Shown one piece after another: positions 46,326 to 54,206 of a DNA stretch of 64,000 nucleotides. The notes under the pieces were generated by a model. That model searched no databases. It was not told the origin of the DNA and was given only the letters and a program-made list of their open reading frames with translations. The translations under genes were made by a program, and so were the position numbers. Position 1 is the stretch's first letter; each line of letters begins with the position of its first letter. Source of the DNA: DASQZJ01 sp035638775 (GTDB lineage Bacteria > Pseudomonadota > Gammaproteobacteria > UBA5335 > SLRW01); assembly GCA_035638775.1 (NCBI GenBank), contig DASQZJ010000064.1, positions 62,001-126,000 on the forward strand, in the 5' to 3' direction.

Positions 46326-47144
46326 TCACTCCTCCTGCTGTCCGGATTGCCCGGCCCGGTGTACCTGGCCGTGGAAGAACGGATAACGCCGATAGGTTCC
46401 ACCTGCCTGCTCGAGGGCATGGGCGGCGGCCCCGGGCAGGCGCAGCAACAGGTAGAGCATCTCGCCCGCGGCCGGGTCGAATCCCAGCTCCAGCAGCGCG
46501 GCCGCGGCCACGCCCGGCACCGCGAGCACGGCGCCGACGCGCCGCTCCATCTCCTCGCGGTTGCGCTGCAGCCATGCCAGCCAGCCGTGCGCGTCGCCCG
46601 CGGTGTCGACGAGACAGGCCAGCAGCTGTTGTACCGGCAGACCGCAACGCGCCGCGTGCGGGTCGAAGCCGGCGGGATGCTCCATGGACAGCCAGATGTC
46701 CGCGCGCCCGTCCTCGCCCGTGTCCCCGTCCGGAGCGGCCGCCCACGCGTCCAGCCGGCCCTCGCTGGCCAGCATGCCGCACATCGCCCGGTAGACCTCG
46801 TGACCGCCGCCGAACTGGCCCGCTCCGACGGCCAGCGCTGCCGACAGCATGGCGGCCGCCGGCGTGCGCGCGACGCCCGCATTCATGGCGGCGCGCACCG
46901 AGGGGTCCCGCGGCCCCGGGTTGGCCAGCCCGATCGCCAGCCGCTCCAGCAGGCGGGCCTGCGCCGCCGCCGGGCGTTCGCCGCGGAGCAGCAGGAACAG
47001 GTACTCGCTCCAGCCGGCGCGCGGCAGGATCTCGCCGTAGACGTCATAGCCCCGGCACAGGCAGCGCTCGGCGACGAACGGGTCGGCCGGGTCGGCGTCC
47101 TCGCGCCAGATTCCGGTATGGATCCGTTCCGCCCGGTCGGTCAT
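46326..47144 (-). CDS. Citrate-synthase/citryl-CoA-lyase-like protein, first of a pair
   Basis: A 272-residue protein of the citrate synthase superfamily. The start 'TGIWREDADPADPFVAERC' and the tail 'LLRLPGAAAHALEQAGG' resemble citryl-CoA lyase. The HGGA-type segment reads 'GAGQFGGGHEVYRAMCG', so the usual first histidine is phenylalanine. 'HPAGFDPHAARCGLP' may hold the second histidine. The ATG at 47144 overlaps the ThDP-enzyme stop by four bases (ATGA). The substrate is not predictable. Confidence 0.62.
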   Translation of the reverse strand: MTDRAERIHTGIWREDADPADPFVAERCLCRGYDVYGEILPRAGWSEYLFLLLRGERPAAAQARLLERLAIGLANPGPRDPSVRAAMNAGVARTPAAAMLSAALAVGAGQFGGGHEVYRAMCGMLASEGRLDAWAAAPDGDTGEDGRADIWLSMEHPAGFDPHAARCGLPVQQLLACLVDTAGDAHGWLAWLQRNREEMERRVGAVLAVPGVAAAALLELGFDPAAGEMLYLLLRLPGAAAHALEQAGGTYRRYPFFHGQVHRAGQSGQQEE

Positions 47145-48937
47145 CGGGAGTCCCTCAGTACTTTCATGCGTGTTCCCATCGGCGGGACCTGCTCGCCGTC
47201 GACCCGCACATCCAGCACGGTCGGTCCGCGGTGCCGGCAGATCGCCTCGATGTCCAGCGCCTCGAACTCCGCCGGCGTGCTCACCCGGTAACCGCAGGCA
47301 CCCATGGCCTGCGCGATCGCCGCGAAGTCGACCGCCGGCAGACGGTACCCGATCCGTTCGGCTCCGCCCAGGCGCTGACCGTGCTTGACCATGCCGAGCG
47401 CGCTGTCGTTGAGAATCACGAAGACCAACGGCAGGCCGTGCTCCACTGCCACGGTGAGCTCCTGGCCCGACATCAGCACGCTGCCGTCTCCGGTGACGCA
47501 TACCACCGGGCCGTCCCGGTAGGCCAGGGAGCATCCGACCGCAACGCCGATGGCCCAGCCCATCGAGGCGAACTTGACGCAGGCCCGGAACACGCCGCCG
47601 CCGATCGAACGGGGCCCGGCGATGCGCCGGTCCGGCGGCTCGAGGTAGTGGGTCACCCAGGCCACGCTGTTGCCGGTATCGGCGAAATACTTGGTGCTCG
47701 GCGGAAACGCGCGCGCCAGGCAGTTCATCAGATACTGCGGCGTGATCGGGGTCGACGGCCGGCCGAACGCGGCCTCGTCGTCGAAGCGGAAGGCCCGCTC
47801 GCCCGTGCGCAGGTTCTCACGAGCCCGGGCCAGATGGCGATCGCGTCGCCGGCGTCCGGCGTCGGTTTCGAAGCGCTCGATCAGCGATGCGAAGATGCGG
47901 TCGAAGCTGCCCGCCACGTGCAGACGCGCCATGGGCGAGCGGGTGAGGTTGGACGCGGTGTACTCCACGTGCACCAGGTGGCTGGTGAGTATCGCCTCCC
48001 CGTCCCAGCCGCCGGTGCTCCACTCGGACAGGTCGGTCCCGACCGCGACCACCAGGTCGACGCGGGGATCCTGAAGCGTGGCGTGCGCCTCGGCATGCCC
48101 GGCGAACCCGATCACGCCACGGAACAGGGGGTGCCACGGGCTCACCAGGCCCTTGCCGTCCGGCGTGGTCACGACCGGCGCATCGAGCAGCATGGCCAGG
48201 TCGAGGATTGCCGCGGCCGCCTCGTGGCATTCGTCGCCGATCACGAACACCGGCCGGTGCGCGCGTCCGATCTCCTCCGCCAGCGCCGCCAGCGCCGGCT
48301 CGTCGACGAACTCGCGCGGTCGCAGCAGGGACTCGAGGTCGTAGCTCGGGGCCTGCCCGCGTACCGGGCCGCGCAGCACGTCCAGGGGGATGCTCAGATG
48401 GGCCGGGCCGGAAGGGGCGTGGACCGCCGTCATGATGGCGCTGACGAGCTTCTGCTCGAGCTGGTCCTGGTGGGACACGAGGGAATTGTACCGGGTGCAG
48501 TTGGCGTAAATCCCGACCGTGTTGATGCCGGTGCAGGAGGATTCCTGGAACGCGCCCTTGCCGAACGTGGCGAGCGGCGTCTGCCCGGTAATCGCGAGCA
48601 GTGCCACGTGGTTGTCGTGGGCGCTGGCAACGCCGGTGACCATGTTGGTCGAGCCCGGGCCGGTGGTCGCGCAGCAGACCCCCAGCCGACCCGTCTGCCG
48701 CGCATACCCCTCCGCCATGAACGCGGCCCCGGTCTCGTGGCGGGCGACCACCACCCGCGGCCCGCCGCGTCGGGCGCTGCGCGCCAGCGCATCGAACAGT
48801 GGCTCGATCGCGCCCCCAGGCACACCGAACACGTAGTCCACGCCGATGCGTTCGAGGTAGCGTACGATCAGGTCGGCCGCGACCTGTTCCCGGACCGGGA
48901 TTCGGTGTTCCCGCCCGTCAGTGACGACGGAAGCCAT
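47141..48937 (-). CDS. Thiamine diphosphate-dependent enzyme (acetolactate synthase/oxalyl-CoA decarboxylase-like)
   Basis: A 598-residue three-domain ThDP enzyme. The catalytic glutamate is in 'VVARHETGAAFMAEGYAR', and 'TTGPGSTNMVTGVASAH' follows. The pyrophosphate/Mg motif is 'VCVTGDGSVLMSGQELTVA' leading to 'VILNDSALGMV'. The frame is open to 49048, but the ATG at 48937 (after AGGGGGGGTG) gives the normal family start. It resembles acetolactate synthase large subunits, but no small regulatory subunit gene is near. Coupling to two citrate-synthase-like genes suggests a carboligation or decarboxylation step feeding a CoA-dependent condensation or cleavage. Confidence 0.8.
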   Translation of the reverse strand: MASVVTDGREHRIPVREQVAADLIVRYLERIGVDYVFGVPGGAIEPLFDALARSARRGGPRVVVARHETGAAFMAEGYARQTGRLGVCCATTGPGSTNMVTGVASAHDNHVALLAITGQTPLATFGKGAFQESSCTGINTVGIYANCTRYNSLVSHQDQLEQKLVSAIMTAVHAPSGPAHLSIPLDVLRGPVRGQAPSYDLESLLRPREFVDEPALAALAEEIGRAHRPVFVIGDECHEAAAAILDLAMLLDAPVVTTPDGKGLVSPWHPLFRGVIGFAGHAEAHATLQDPRVDLVVAVGTDLSEWSTGGWDGEAILTSHLVHVEYTASNLTRSPMARLHVAGSFDRIFASLIERFETDAGRRRRDRHLARARENLRTGERAFRFDDEAAFGRPSTPITPQYLMNCLARAFPPSTKYFADTGNSVAWVTHYLEPPDRRIAGPRSIGGGVFRACVKFASMGWAIGVAVGCSLAYRDGPVVCVTGDGSVLMSGQELTVAVEHGLPLVFVILNDSALGMVKHGQRLGGAERIGYRLPAVDFAAIAQAMGACGYRVSTPAEFEALDIEAICRHRGPTVLDVRVDGEQVPPMGTRMKVLRDSR

Positions 48938-48962
48938 GCGCACCCCCCCTGGCCGGCGGACC

Positions 48963-48996
48963 GGGAGACCGTCCCGGCGGTGCCGGACCGTCTCCC
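48963..48996 (-). promoter_or_regulatory. Leader stem-loop ahead of the ThDP-enzyme gene
   Basis: GGGAGAC (48963-48969) and GTCTCCC (48990-48996) form a perfect 7-bp stem, and inner CCGG segments extend it imperfectly. The structure ends about 25 bases before the ATG at 48937 and would sit near the ribosome-binding site of the transcript. The rest of the 331-base gap (48938-49268) contains no gene that I can see. Confidence 0.3.
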
Positions 48997-49108
48997 CCAT
49001 TGCTTGTGCAAGGCCTTGCGCGTGCCCGGTTCCTGCCGGGCTGCTCACGCATCCACGGCCCCGTCGTCACCCGGTCGCACCCGCGCGCCGCTCCGCGCAT
49101 CTCAAGGC

Positions 49109-49135
49109 TCCATGCTACGTTTGAGTTCCATGCTA
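49109..49135. repeat. Short direct repeat TCCATGCTA, two copies
   Basis: TCCATGCTA occurs at 49109-49117 and again at 49127-49135, 18 bases apart from start to start, in the gap between the Crp/Fnr-like gene and the ThDP-enzyme operon. A weaker inverted pair, CTCAA at 49101-49105 and TTGAG at 49121-49125, overlaps the first copy. These are plausible binding sites for a regulator of the ThDP-enzyme operon. Confidence 0.35.
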
Positions 49136-49268
49136 ACAGGCTGCGCGCGTTCGTCCAGCCGCCCGCGCCCGGATGCGCTCCCCGGACCGGCGCCGGCGCG
49201 GCGTCGGTCCGGGCCGACAGCGGGCCGGGATGGCGGTTGCCGGGGATCCTGCGGGACCGGGGCAGGCT

Positions 49269-49958
49269 TCAGGAGAAATCCCCTTTTTCCAGCCTCTCCA
49301 GTGCATTACGGACGGCGTTCTCGGACTCGTTCAGGAGCCGCGCCAGCTCCGAAGGGGGGAGCATCGACCGGGGGCGGCCGGCGTCGACCGCGGCCGGTGT
49401 CGGGTCCTCCGCGGCCAGCCTCTGCAGCAGGGAGGAGAGCCGCGCGTCCAGCCCCGTGGCACGGTCGCTCGCGCCCTCTGCGCGCAGGGAGCGCATCCGC
49501 CGGGCGAGCAGGCCGGAGACGTGCCGGCAGAAGGCCAGGTCCGCATCCGCCCGCTCCAGGAACGCCGCCAGCGGGACCACGCAGAGCTCTGTCGCCAGCA
49601 CCACGGTCGCATGATACTGCCACACCGGGTCGTCCAGTGCTCCCAGCCCCAGCATATCGCCGGCCCCCAGCAGGGCCACGGTGCGTTCGCCCGCGGGCGG
49701 GCCCCCGGCCCGCCACAGGCGCACCAGTCCGCGGCGGATACCGAAGACCCGTACCGCGGGGGTGCCCGCGGTGACCAGCACGGCGCCCCGGGCGAGCCGC
49801 CGGCGGGATACGCCCGGTGCACCCGGCCCGTCCCGGTTGCAGAGGATCCCGCACTCCGGCACCAGCCCGCAGCGCAGCGCCCCGGAAGCACCGTCCCGCC
49901 GCGAACTGCCCGCCTCGCGGTGCCCCCCGGCACCCTTTCCGCTGGTTTGCCCGGCCAT
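49269..49958 (-). CDS. Crp/Fnr-family regulator with an N-terminal cysteine cluster and a short HTH
   Basis: A 229-residue regulator with a cyclic-nucleotide-binding-type beta-barrel ('RLARGAVLVTAGTPAVRVF', 'VALLGAGDMLGLGALDD') and a C-terminal helix-turn-helix ('PSELARLLNESENAVRNAL'). Cysteines at 30, 36 and 40 (C-x5-C-x3-C) precede the barrel, and two more lie in 'ATELCVVPL' and 'DLAFCRHVS'. The recognition helix lacks the E-x-x-S-R of FNR. The protein ends at 'ERLEKGDFS', just after that helix, without the usual wing, so the gene may be truncated or frameshifted. It may sense oxygen, NO or redox state through the cysteines. Confidence 0.72.
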   Translation of the reverse strand: MAGQTSGKGAGGHREAGSSRRDGASGALRCGLVPECGILCNRDGPGAPGVSRRRLARGAVLVTAGTPAVRVFGIRRGLVRLWRAGGPPAGERTVALLGAGDMLGLGALDDPVWQYHATVVLATELCVVPLAAFLERADADLAFCRHVSGLLARRMRSLRAEGASDRATGLDARLSSLLQRLAAEDPTPAAVDAGRPRSMLPPSELARLLNESENAVRNALERLEKGDFS

Positions 49959-49992
49959 CGCCAGAACCTATCCCAGCCCCTCGCGAGCCAAT

Positions 49993-50006
49993 CTGATCCA
50001 GGTCAA
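49993..50006. promoter_or_regulatory. FNR/ANR-type box
   Basis: CTGAT-CCAG-GTCAA (on the other strand TTGAC-CTGG-ATCAG) matches eight of the ten defined positions of TTGAT-N4-ATCAA. Its centre lies 41-42 bases upstream of the ATG of the Crp/Fnr-like gene, with a TAGGTT -10-like element at 49970-49965 on that strand. The 319-base divergent gap (49959-50277) otherwise holds the promoter noted next and no gene. Confidence 0.5.
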
Positions 50007-50027
50007 CCGCAGCCGGCCGCACCAGTG

Positions 50028-50057
50028 TTGACTTGCGCTGGGGGCGATGGTTAGGTT
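50028..50057 (+). promoter_or_regulatory. Candidate promoter of the Mrp-like operon
   Basis: TTGACT (50028-50033, five of six) is followed after 18 bases by TAGGTT (50052-50057, three of six). An inferred start near 50064 leaves a leader of about 210 bases before the GTG at 50278. The leader is GC-rich, and no riboswitch pattern is recognised. The FNR-like box ends 21 bases upstream of the -35. Confidence 0.38.
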
Positions 50058-50277
50058 ATCCACCTTTGTCGGGCGAACGCCCGTTCGTAAATCGCTTCGC
50101 GCCGATGCTCGAGCCCGGCCGGGAGGAGACGATCAGCGGTCCGGGCGCTGCCCGGCCGTTACTGACCCGGTCGGGGCCGGGTCAGTGCGCCGCTTCGCCG
50201 ACCAGGGCGCTTTCCGCGGCCCCGGCGGTTGCCGCATCCGGCAACCAACGATTCCGTCGCCAAACAGGGGTAACATC

Positions 50278-50748
50278 GTGGCCCACCTCATCAGTCTGGG
50301 ATTGGCCCTGGGTGTGTTGTGGATGCTCCTGTCCGGGGACACCCAGCCTTACCTGCTGGCGCTGGGCGGCGGGTCCGTGCTGCTGGTCGCGTTGATCTCG
50401 CATCGCATGGACGTGGTCGACCGCGAGGGTCATCCGGTCCACCTGACGCCGAAAGCGATAGCCTACTGGTTGTGGCTGCTCCTCGAGATCGTCAAGGCCA
50501 ATCTCGACGTGACCCGGCACATCCTGCGGCGGGACATGGGCATCTCGCCCACCGTGTTCCGGGTCCGGGCCTCCCAGCACTCGGACCTTGGCCGGGTGAT
50601 CTTCGCCAACTCGATCACCCTCACTCCGGGAACGGTGTCCCTGGAGGTGTACCCCGACGAGATCGAGGTGCACGCGATTTCCCGCGACGCCGCGGACGGT
50701 CTGGCCGAGGGCGAGATGGACCGACGCGTCACGGCCTGGGAAGGCTGA
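50278..50748 (+). CDS. mrpE: Mrp-type antiporter subunit MrpE/MnhE
   Basis: A 156-residue subunit. Two N-terminal TM helices ('ISLGLALGVLWMLLSG', 'LLALGGGSVLLVALIS') are followed by 'AYWLWLLLEIVKANLDVTRHIL', the MrpE signature, and 'VIFANSITLTPGTVSLEV'. The frame is open from 50047. I chose the GTG at 50278 because it follows AGGGG and gives the usual family length (about 158). It is the first gene of the operon, which is unusual since E is late in classic mrpABCDEFG clusters. Confidence 0.88.
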   Translation: MAHLISLGLALGVLWMLLSGDTQPYLLALGGGSVLLVALISHRMDVVDREGHPVHLTPKAIAYWLWLLLEIVKANLDVTRHILRRDMGISPTVFRVRASQHSDLGRVIFANSITLTPGTVSLEVYPDEIEVHAISRDAADGLAEGEMDRRVTAWEG

Positions 50749-50752
50749 GCCG

Positions 50753-51043
50753 ATGGTCGCCGTGATCACCATCGCGATCCTGGTCACCATGCTGCTGTGC
50801 CTGGCGCGCGCGGTGCTGGGACCGACGGTGTACGACCGGATCCTGGCGATCAACCTGTTCGGCTCTGCCACCGTGGTGATCATTGCGGCGCTGGGATTCC
50901 TCAACGGTCGGCCCCAATGGCTCGACATCGCGCTGGTCTATGCCCTGATCAACTTCGTCAGCACCATCGCGGTGCTCAAGTTCATGGAGGGCTGGAACAT
51001 GGGTGCCGCCCGGCGGGACCGCGACACCGGAGGCCGACGATGA
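50753..51043 (+). CDS. mrpF: Mrp-type antiporter subunit MrpF/MnhF
   Basis: A 96-residue protein with three TM helices. 'RAVLGPTVYDRILAINLFG' is the MrpF signature, followed by 'WLDIALVYALINFVSTIAVLK'. It starts four bases after mrpE and overlaps mrpG by four bases. Length and layout are normal. Confidence 0.92.
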   Translation: MVAVITIAILVTMLLCLARAVLGPTVYDRILAINLFGSATVVIIAALGFLNGRPQWLDIALVYALINFVSTIAVLKFMEGWNMGAARRDRDTGGRR

Positions 51044-51384
51044 TCCACCTGGTCGCGACCGGTCTTGCCTGGGCGTTCCTCGCGGGTGGCGCCTTCTTCC
51101 TGGTGGTGGGCGCCGTGGGGCTGTTGCGCTTCCCGGATTTCTTCACGCGCATGCACGGCGCCGGGATCACCGACACCCTGGGTGTCGGCCTGACGCTGGT
51201 CGGCTTCTGCTTCCTTGCCGGCTGGTCGATGGCCACGATCAAGCTGCTGATCATCCTGGCGTTCCTCTGGTTCACCAATCCCGTGGCCACGCACGCCCTC
51301 GCCAAGGCCGCGTTGCGCGACGGGCAGGTGCCGATCACCGCTGAGGACGAAGAGCAGGAGGAGGACGGGCCATCGGCGTCGTAG
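51040..51384 (+). CDS. mrpG: Mrp-type antiporter subunit MrpG/MnhG
   Basis: A 114-residue three-helix subunit. 'GLLRFPDFFTRMHGAGITDT' is the MrpG signature and 'LGVGLTLVGFCFLAGW' the next helix. The C-terminal tail is strongly acidic (ITAEDEEQEEDGPSAS). The gene encoding this tail also supplies the AGGAGGAGG Shine-Dalgarno sequence of the next gene, whose frame it overlaps. Confidence 0.92.
   Translation: MIHLVATGLAWAFLAGGAFFLVVGAVGLLRFPDFFTRMHGAGITDTLGVGLTLVGFCFLAGWSMATIKLLIILAFLWFTNPVATHALAKAALRDGQVPITAEDEEQEEDGPSAS
51356..51364 (+). promoter_or_regulatory. Shine-Dalgarno sequence that fixes an AUC start
   Basis: AGGAGGAGG lies seven bases before ATC at 51372. The downstream frame has no ATG, GTG or TTG between the in-frame stop at 51342 and the GTG at 51456, which would cut the first transmembrane helix. 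The spacing is ideal for initiation at 51372. Confidence 0.55.
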
Positions 51385-51932
51385 TCGACATTTCGCTGCT
51401 CACCCTGCTCGGCATCACCGCGCTCACCATCATCCGCCTGCGCAGCCTGTTCGCGGTGGTGATGCTGGCCGGACTCTACAGCTTCGTATCGGCGGGGCTG
51501 TTCGTGGTGATGGACGCGGTCGACGTCGCCTTCACCGAAGCGGCGGTGGGTGCCGGCATCTCCACCGTGCTGATGCTGAGCACGCTCGCGCTGACTTCGC
51601 GGCGGTCCAAGCGGTCGATCCGCACCCGCGCCCTGCCGTTGCTGGTGGTGCTCGTCACCGGGACCGCGCTGATCTACGGCACCCTCGACATGCCCCATTA
51701 CGGCAGCCCCGGGGCGCCGGCCAACCATCACGTGGCGCCGCGCTACCTGCGGGAGTCGATGCCCAAGACCAACGTCCCCAACGTCGTCACCTCGGTGCTG
51801 GCGAGCTATCGCGGCTACGACACGCTGGGAGAGACCACCGTCGTGTTCACGGCGGTGGTCGGGGTAACGATCCTGCTCGGGGTGCGGCGGCGGCGCCCCA
51901 ACCGGCCGCGTGACGGGGGGGACGACTCATGA
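51372..51932 (+). CDS. DUF4040 / MbhDE-like subunit (MrpA C-terminal part), apparently started at AUC
   Basis: A 186-residue subunit equal to the C-terminal part of MrpA, with both DUF4040-type halves. The first includes 'ITALTIIRLRSLFAVVMLAG' and 'VDVAFTEAAVGAGISTVLML'; the second has 'NVVTSVLASYRGYDTLGETT'. The family requires the first helix (DISLLTLLGITALTII), which precedes every ATG, GTG or TTG in this frame. The best start is therefore ATC at 51372 after AGGAGGAGG, with ATT 51390 or CTG 51396 as options. A GTG at 51456 would leave 158 residues and remove that helix. It overlaps mrpG by 13 bases and the next gene by four. Confidence 0.75.
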   Translation: MGVVVDISLLTLLGITALTIIRLRSLFAVVMLAGLYSFVSAGLFVVMDAVDVAFTEAAVGAGISTVLMLSTLALTSRRSKRSIRTRALPLLVVLVTGTALIYGTLDMPHYGSPGAPANHHVAPRYLRESMPKTNVPNVVTSVLASYRGYDTLGETTVVFTAVVGVTILLGVRRRRPNRPRDGGDDS

Positions 51933-52369
51933 CCGGGCACTTGGTCCTGCGCGTTGTCGCCAAGCTGCTGCTGCCGCTGATCCTGCTGTTCGCGCTGTAC
52001 GTGCAGTTCCACGGGGATTTCGGCCCCGGGGGCGGCTTCCAGGCCGGCGTGATCTTCGCCGCGGGCTTCATCCTCTACGCGCTGATCTTCGGCGTGCGCC
52101 AGGGACGCCGCGTGCTGCCGGGATGGCTCGCGCACAACCTGGTCGCGGTGGGCCTTCTGATCTACGCCGGCACCGGGGTGGCGACCCTGGCGCTGGGCGG
52201 CAACTTCCTCGACTACAACGTGCTCGCCCACGCGCCTGCGGAGGGCCAGGAACTGGGGATCATGCTGATCGAGTTCGGCGTCGGGGTCGCCGTATCCAGC
52301 GCCATGATCATCATCGTCTACATGTTCGCCGGCCGCGGGGAAGACGACGGGGAAGAAGACCGCGAATGA
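51929..52369 (+). CDS. mrpB: Mrp-type antiporter subunit MrpB/MnhB
   Basis: A 146-residue four-helix subunit. 'FHGDFGPGGGFQAGVIFAAG' is the MnhB signature. 'GIMLIEFGVGVAVSSAMIII' is the last helix, and an acidic tail follows. The ATG overlaps the preceding stop by four bases. Confidence 0.92.
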   Translation: MTGHLVLRVVAKLLLPLILLFALYVQFHGDFGPGGGFQAGVIFAAGFILYALIFGVRQGRRVLPGWLAHNLVAVGLLIYAGTGVATLALGGNFLDYNVLAHAPAEGQELGIMLIEFGVGVAVSSAMIIIVYMFAGRGEDDGEEDRE

Positions 52370-52722
52370 GCACGTTCCTGGGCCTGTACAACTACTGGAT
52401 CGTGGTGCTGCTGATGATGGGCGGCTTCTACGTCGTCATCGCCCAGGGCAATCTGATCAAGAAAGTGGTCGGTCTGAACATATTCCAGACCTCCGTGTTC
52501 ATTCTCTACATCAGCATGGGCAAGGTGCACGGGGCCACGGCCCCGATCATCGCCAGGGGATATCACCTCTACACCAACCCGATCCCCAGCGTGCTGATCC
52601 TGACCGCAATCGTCGTGGGCGTGGCGACCACCGCCGTGGGCTCGGCCCTGGTGGTCCGCATCTACGAGGCCTACGGCACGATGGAAGAAGACGAAATACA
52701 CGATCAGGACAAGAGTCTGTGA
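52366..52722 (+). CDS. mrpC: Mrp-type antiporter subunit MrpC (NuoK-like)
   Basis: A 118-residue three-helix protein. It shows 'LIKKVVGLNIFQTSVFILYI', the NuoK/MrpC core, and 'NPIPSVLILTAIVVGVATTAV', which contains the family NPxPxxLxLTAIV motif. The tail is acidic. It overlaps both neighbours by four bases. Confidence 0.92.
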   Translation: MSTFLGLYNYWIVVLLMMGGFYVVIAQGNLIKKVVGLNIFQTSVFILYISMGKVHGATAPIIARGYHLYTNPIPSVLILTAIVVGVATTAVGSALVVRIYEAYGTMEEDEIHDQDKSL

Positions 52723-54206
52723 CGTTCCACAACCTTCCCGCGCTACAGGTGGTGATCCCGCTGATCTCGGCGCCGCTGTGCTTTCTGCTGCGGCGGGCCA
52801 CGCCCGCGTGGCTGCTGTCGGTGGCGGTGAGCTGGATCTGCCTGGCGATCTCGGTGTTGCTGCTGCGGCATGTGCTCGGTGTGGGCCCGATCTCGTACCA
52901 CATGGGTGGCTGGATGCCGCCCTGGGGCATCGAGTACCGGGTCGACCTGCTCAACGCCTTCGTCCTGGTCCTGGTCTCCGGCATCGGTGCCGTGGTGCTT
53001 CCGTACGCCCGCCGCAGCGTGCTGTTCGAAGTGGGCAACCGTCGCGCCTATCTCTTCTACACGGCATTCCTGCTCTGCCTCACCGGGCTGCTGGGCATGA
53101 CCACCACCGGCGACGCCTTCAACGTGTTCGTGTTCCTGGAGATCTCGTCGCTCGCCTCCTACATCCTGATCAGCATGGGGCGCGACCGGCGCGCGCTCAC
53201 GGCGTCGTTCCAGTACCTGGTGATGGGCACCATCGGCGGCACCTTCATCCTGATCGCGATCGGTTTCATGTACATCTCGACGGGGACCCTCAACATGGCC
53301 GATCTCGCCCGTCGCCTGCCGGAAGTGATGCAGATGCGCACCGTGCAGGTGGCCTTCGCCTTCTTCACCGTGGGCATCGGGCTCAAGCTGGCCATGTTCC
53401 CGCTGCACCTGTGGCTGCCCAACGCGTACACGTACGCCCCATCGGCCGCGACCAGCTTCCTCGCCTCCACTTCCACCAAGGTGGCGATCTACCTGCTGCT
53501 GCGCTTCGCCTACGACGTGTTCGGCATGCCGTTCTCCTTCCACGCGATGCCGTTCGGCCCGATCCTGCTGGCGCTGAGCAGCATCGCCATCCTGTTCGCG
53601 TCGGTCGGCGCCATCTTCCAGAACAACATCAAGCGCATGTTCGCGTACTCCAGCGTCGCCCAGATCGGTTACATCACCCTGGGCATCGGGATGGCGACCG
53701 CCACCGGGCTCACCGCCGGGATCCTGCACCTGTTCAACCACGCCCTGATGAAAGGTGCGCTGTTCCTCGCCATCGGCTGCATCGTGCCCCGGCTGAATTC
53801 CATGCAGCTGGCCGACATGGCCGGCCTGGGACGCCGCATGCCGTGGACCATGGCCGCGATCGTGATCGCCGGCTTCAGCCTGGTGGGGATGCCGCTGACC
53901 GTGGGTTTCATCAGCAAGTGGTACCTGGTGATGGCAGCCCTGCAGAAGGGCTGGTGGTGGCTCGCGCTGCTGATCCTGGTCGGCTCGCTGCTGGCCCTGA
54001 TCTACGTCTGGCGCGTGATCGAGGCCGCCTACCTGCGCGAGCCCAATCCCGGCCGTGACCTGACCGCCATCCGCGAGGCGCCACTGTCGATGCTGGTCCC
54101 GACATGGATCCTGGTGCTGGCGAATATCTGGTTCGGGATCAACCCGCATCTGACCGTGGGGACGGCGGGACGCGCGGCGGCCATGCTCATGGGGCTGGGC
54201 TCATGA
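52719..54206 (+). CDS. mrpD: Mrp-type antiporter subunit MrpD (NuoN/NuoL-like), first of three
   Basis: A 495-residue proton-pumping-type membrane subunit with about 14 helices. The conserved TM5 glutamate is in 'VFVFLEISSLASYIL' and the TM7 lysine is in 'GIGLKLAMFPLHLWLPNAYT'. 'MFAYSSVAQIGYITLGIG' is also typical. The start is a GTG at 52719 that overlaps the mrpC stop by four bases. It keeps the residues needed for ion translocation. Confidence 0.92.
   Translation: MTFHNLPALQVVIPLISAPLCFLLRRATPAWLLSVAVSWICLAISVLLLRHVLGVGPISYHMGGWMPPWGIEYRVDLLNAFVLVLVSGIGAVVLPYARRSVLFEVGNRRAYLFYTAFLLCLTGLLGMTTTGDAFNVFVFLEISSLASYILISMGRDRRALTASFQYLVMGTIGGTFILIAIGFMYISTGTLNMADLARRLPEVMQMRTVQVAFAFFTVGIGLKLAMFPLHLWLPNAYTYAPSAATSFLASTSTKVAIYLLLRFAYDVFGMPFSFHAMPFGPILLALSSIAILFASVGAIFQNNIKRMFAYSSVAQIGYITLGIGMATATGLTAGILHLFNHALMKGALFLAIGCIVPRLNSMQLADMAGLGRRMPWTMAAIVIAGFSLVGMPLTVGFISKWYLVMAALQKGWWWLALLILVGSLLALIYVWRVIEAAYLREPNPGRDLTAIREAPLSMLVPTWILVLANIWFGINPHLTVGTAGRAAAMLMGLGS

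Noticed and set aside
43295..49774. A 2159-residue open frame on the plus strand
   Set aside because: It runs antisense to six well-supported genes and is rich in Arg, His, Gly and Gln without any domain, as expected for a GC-rich shadow frame.
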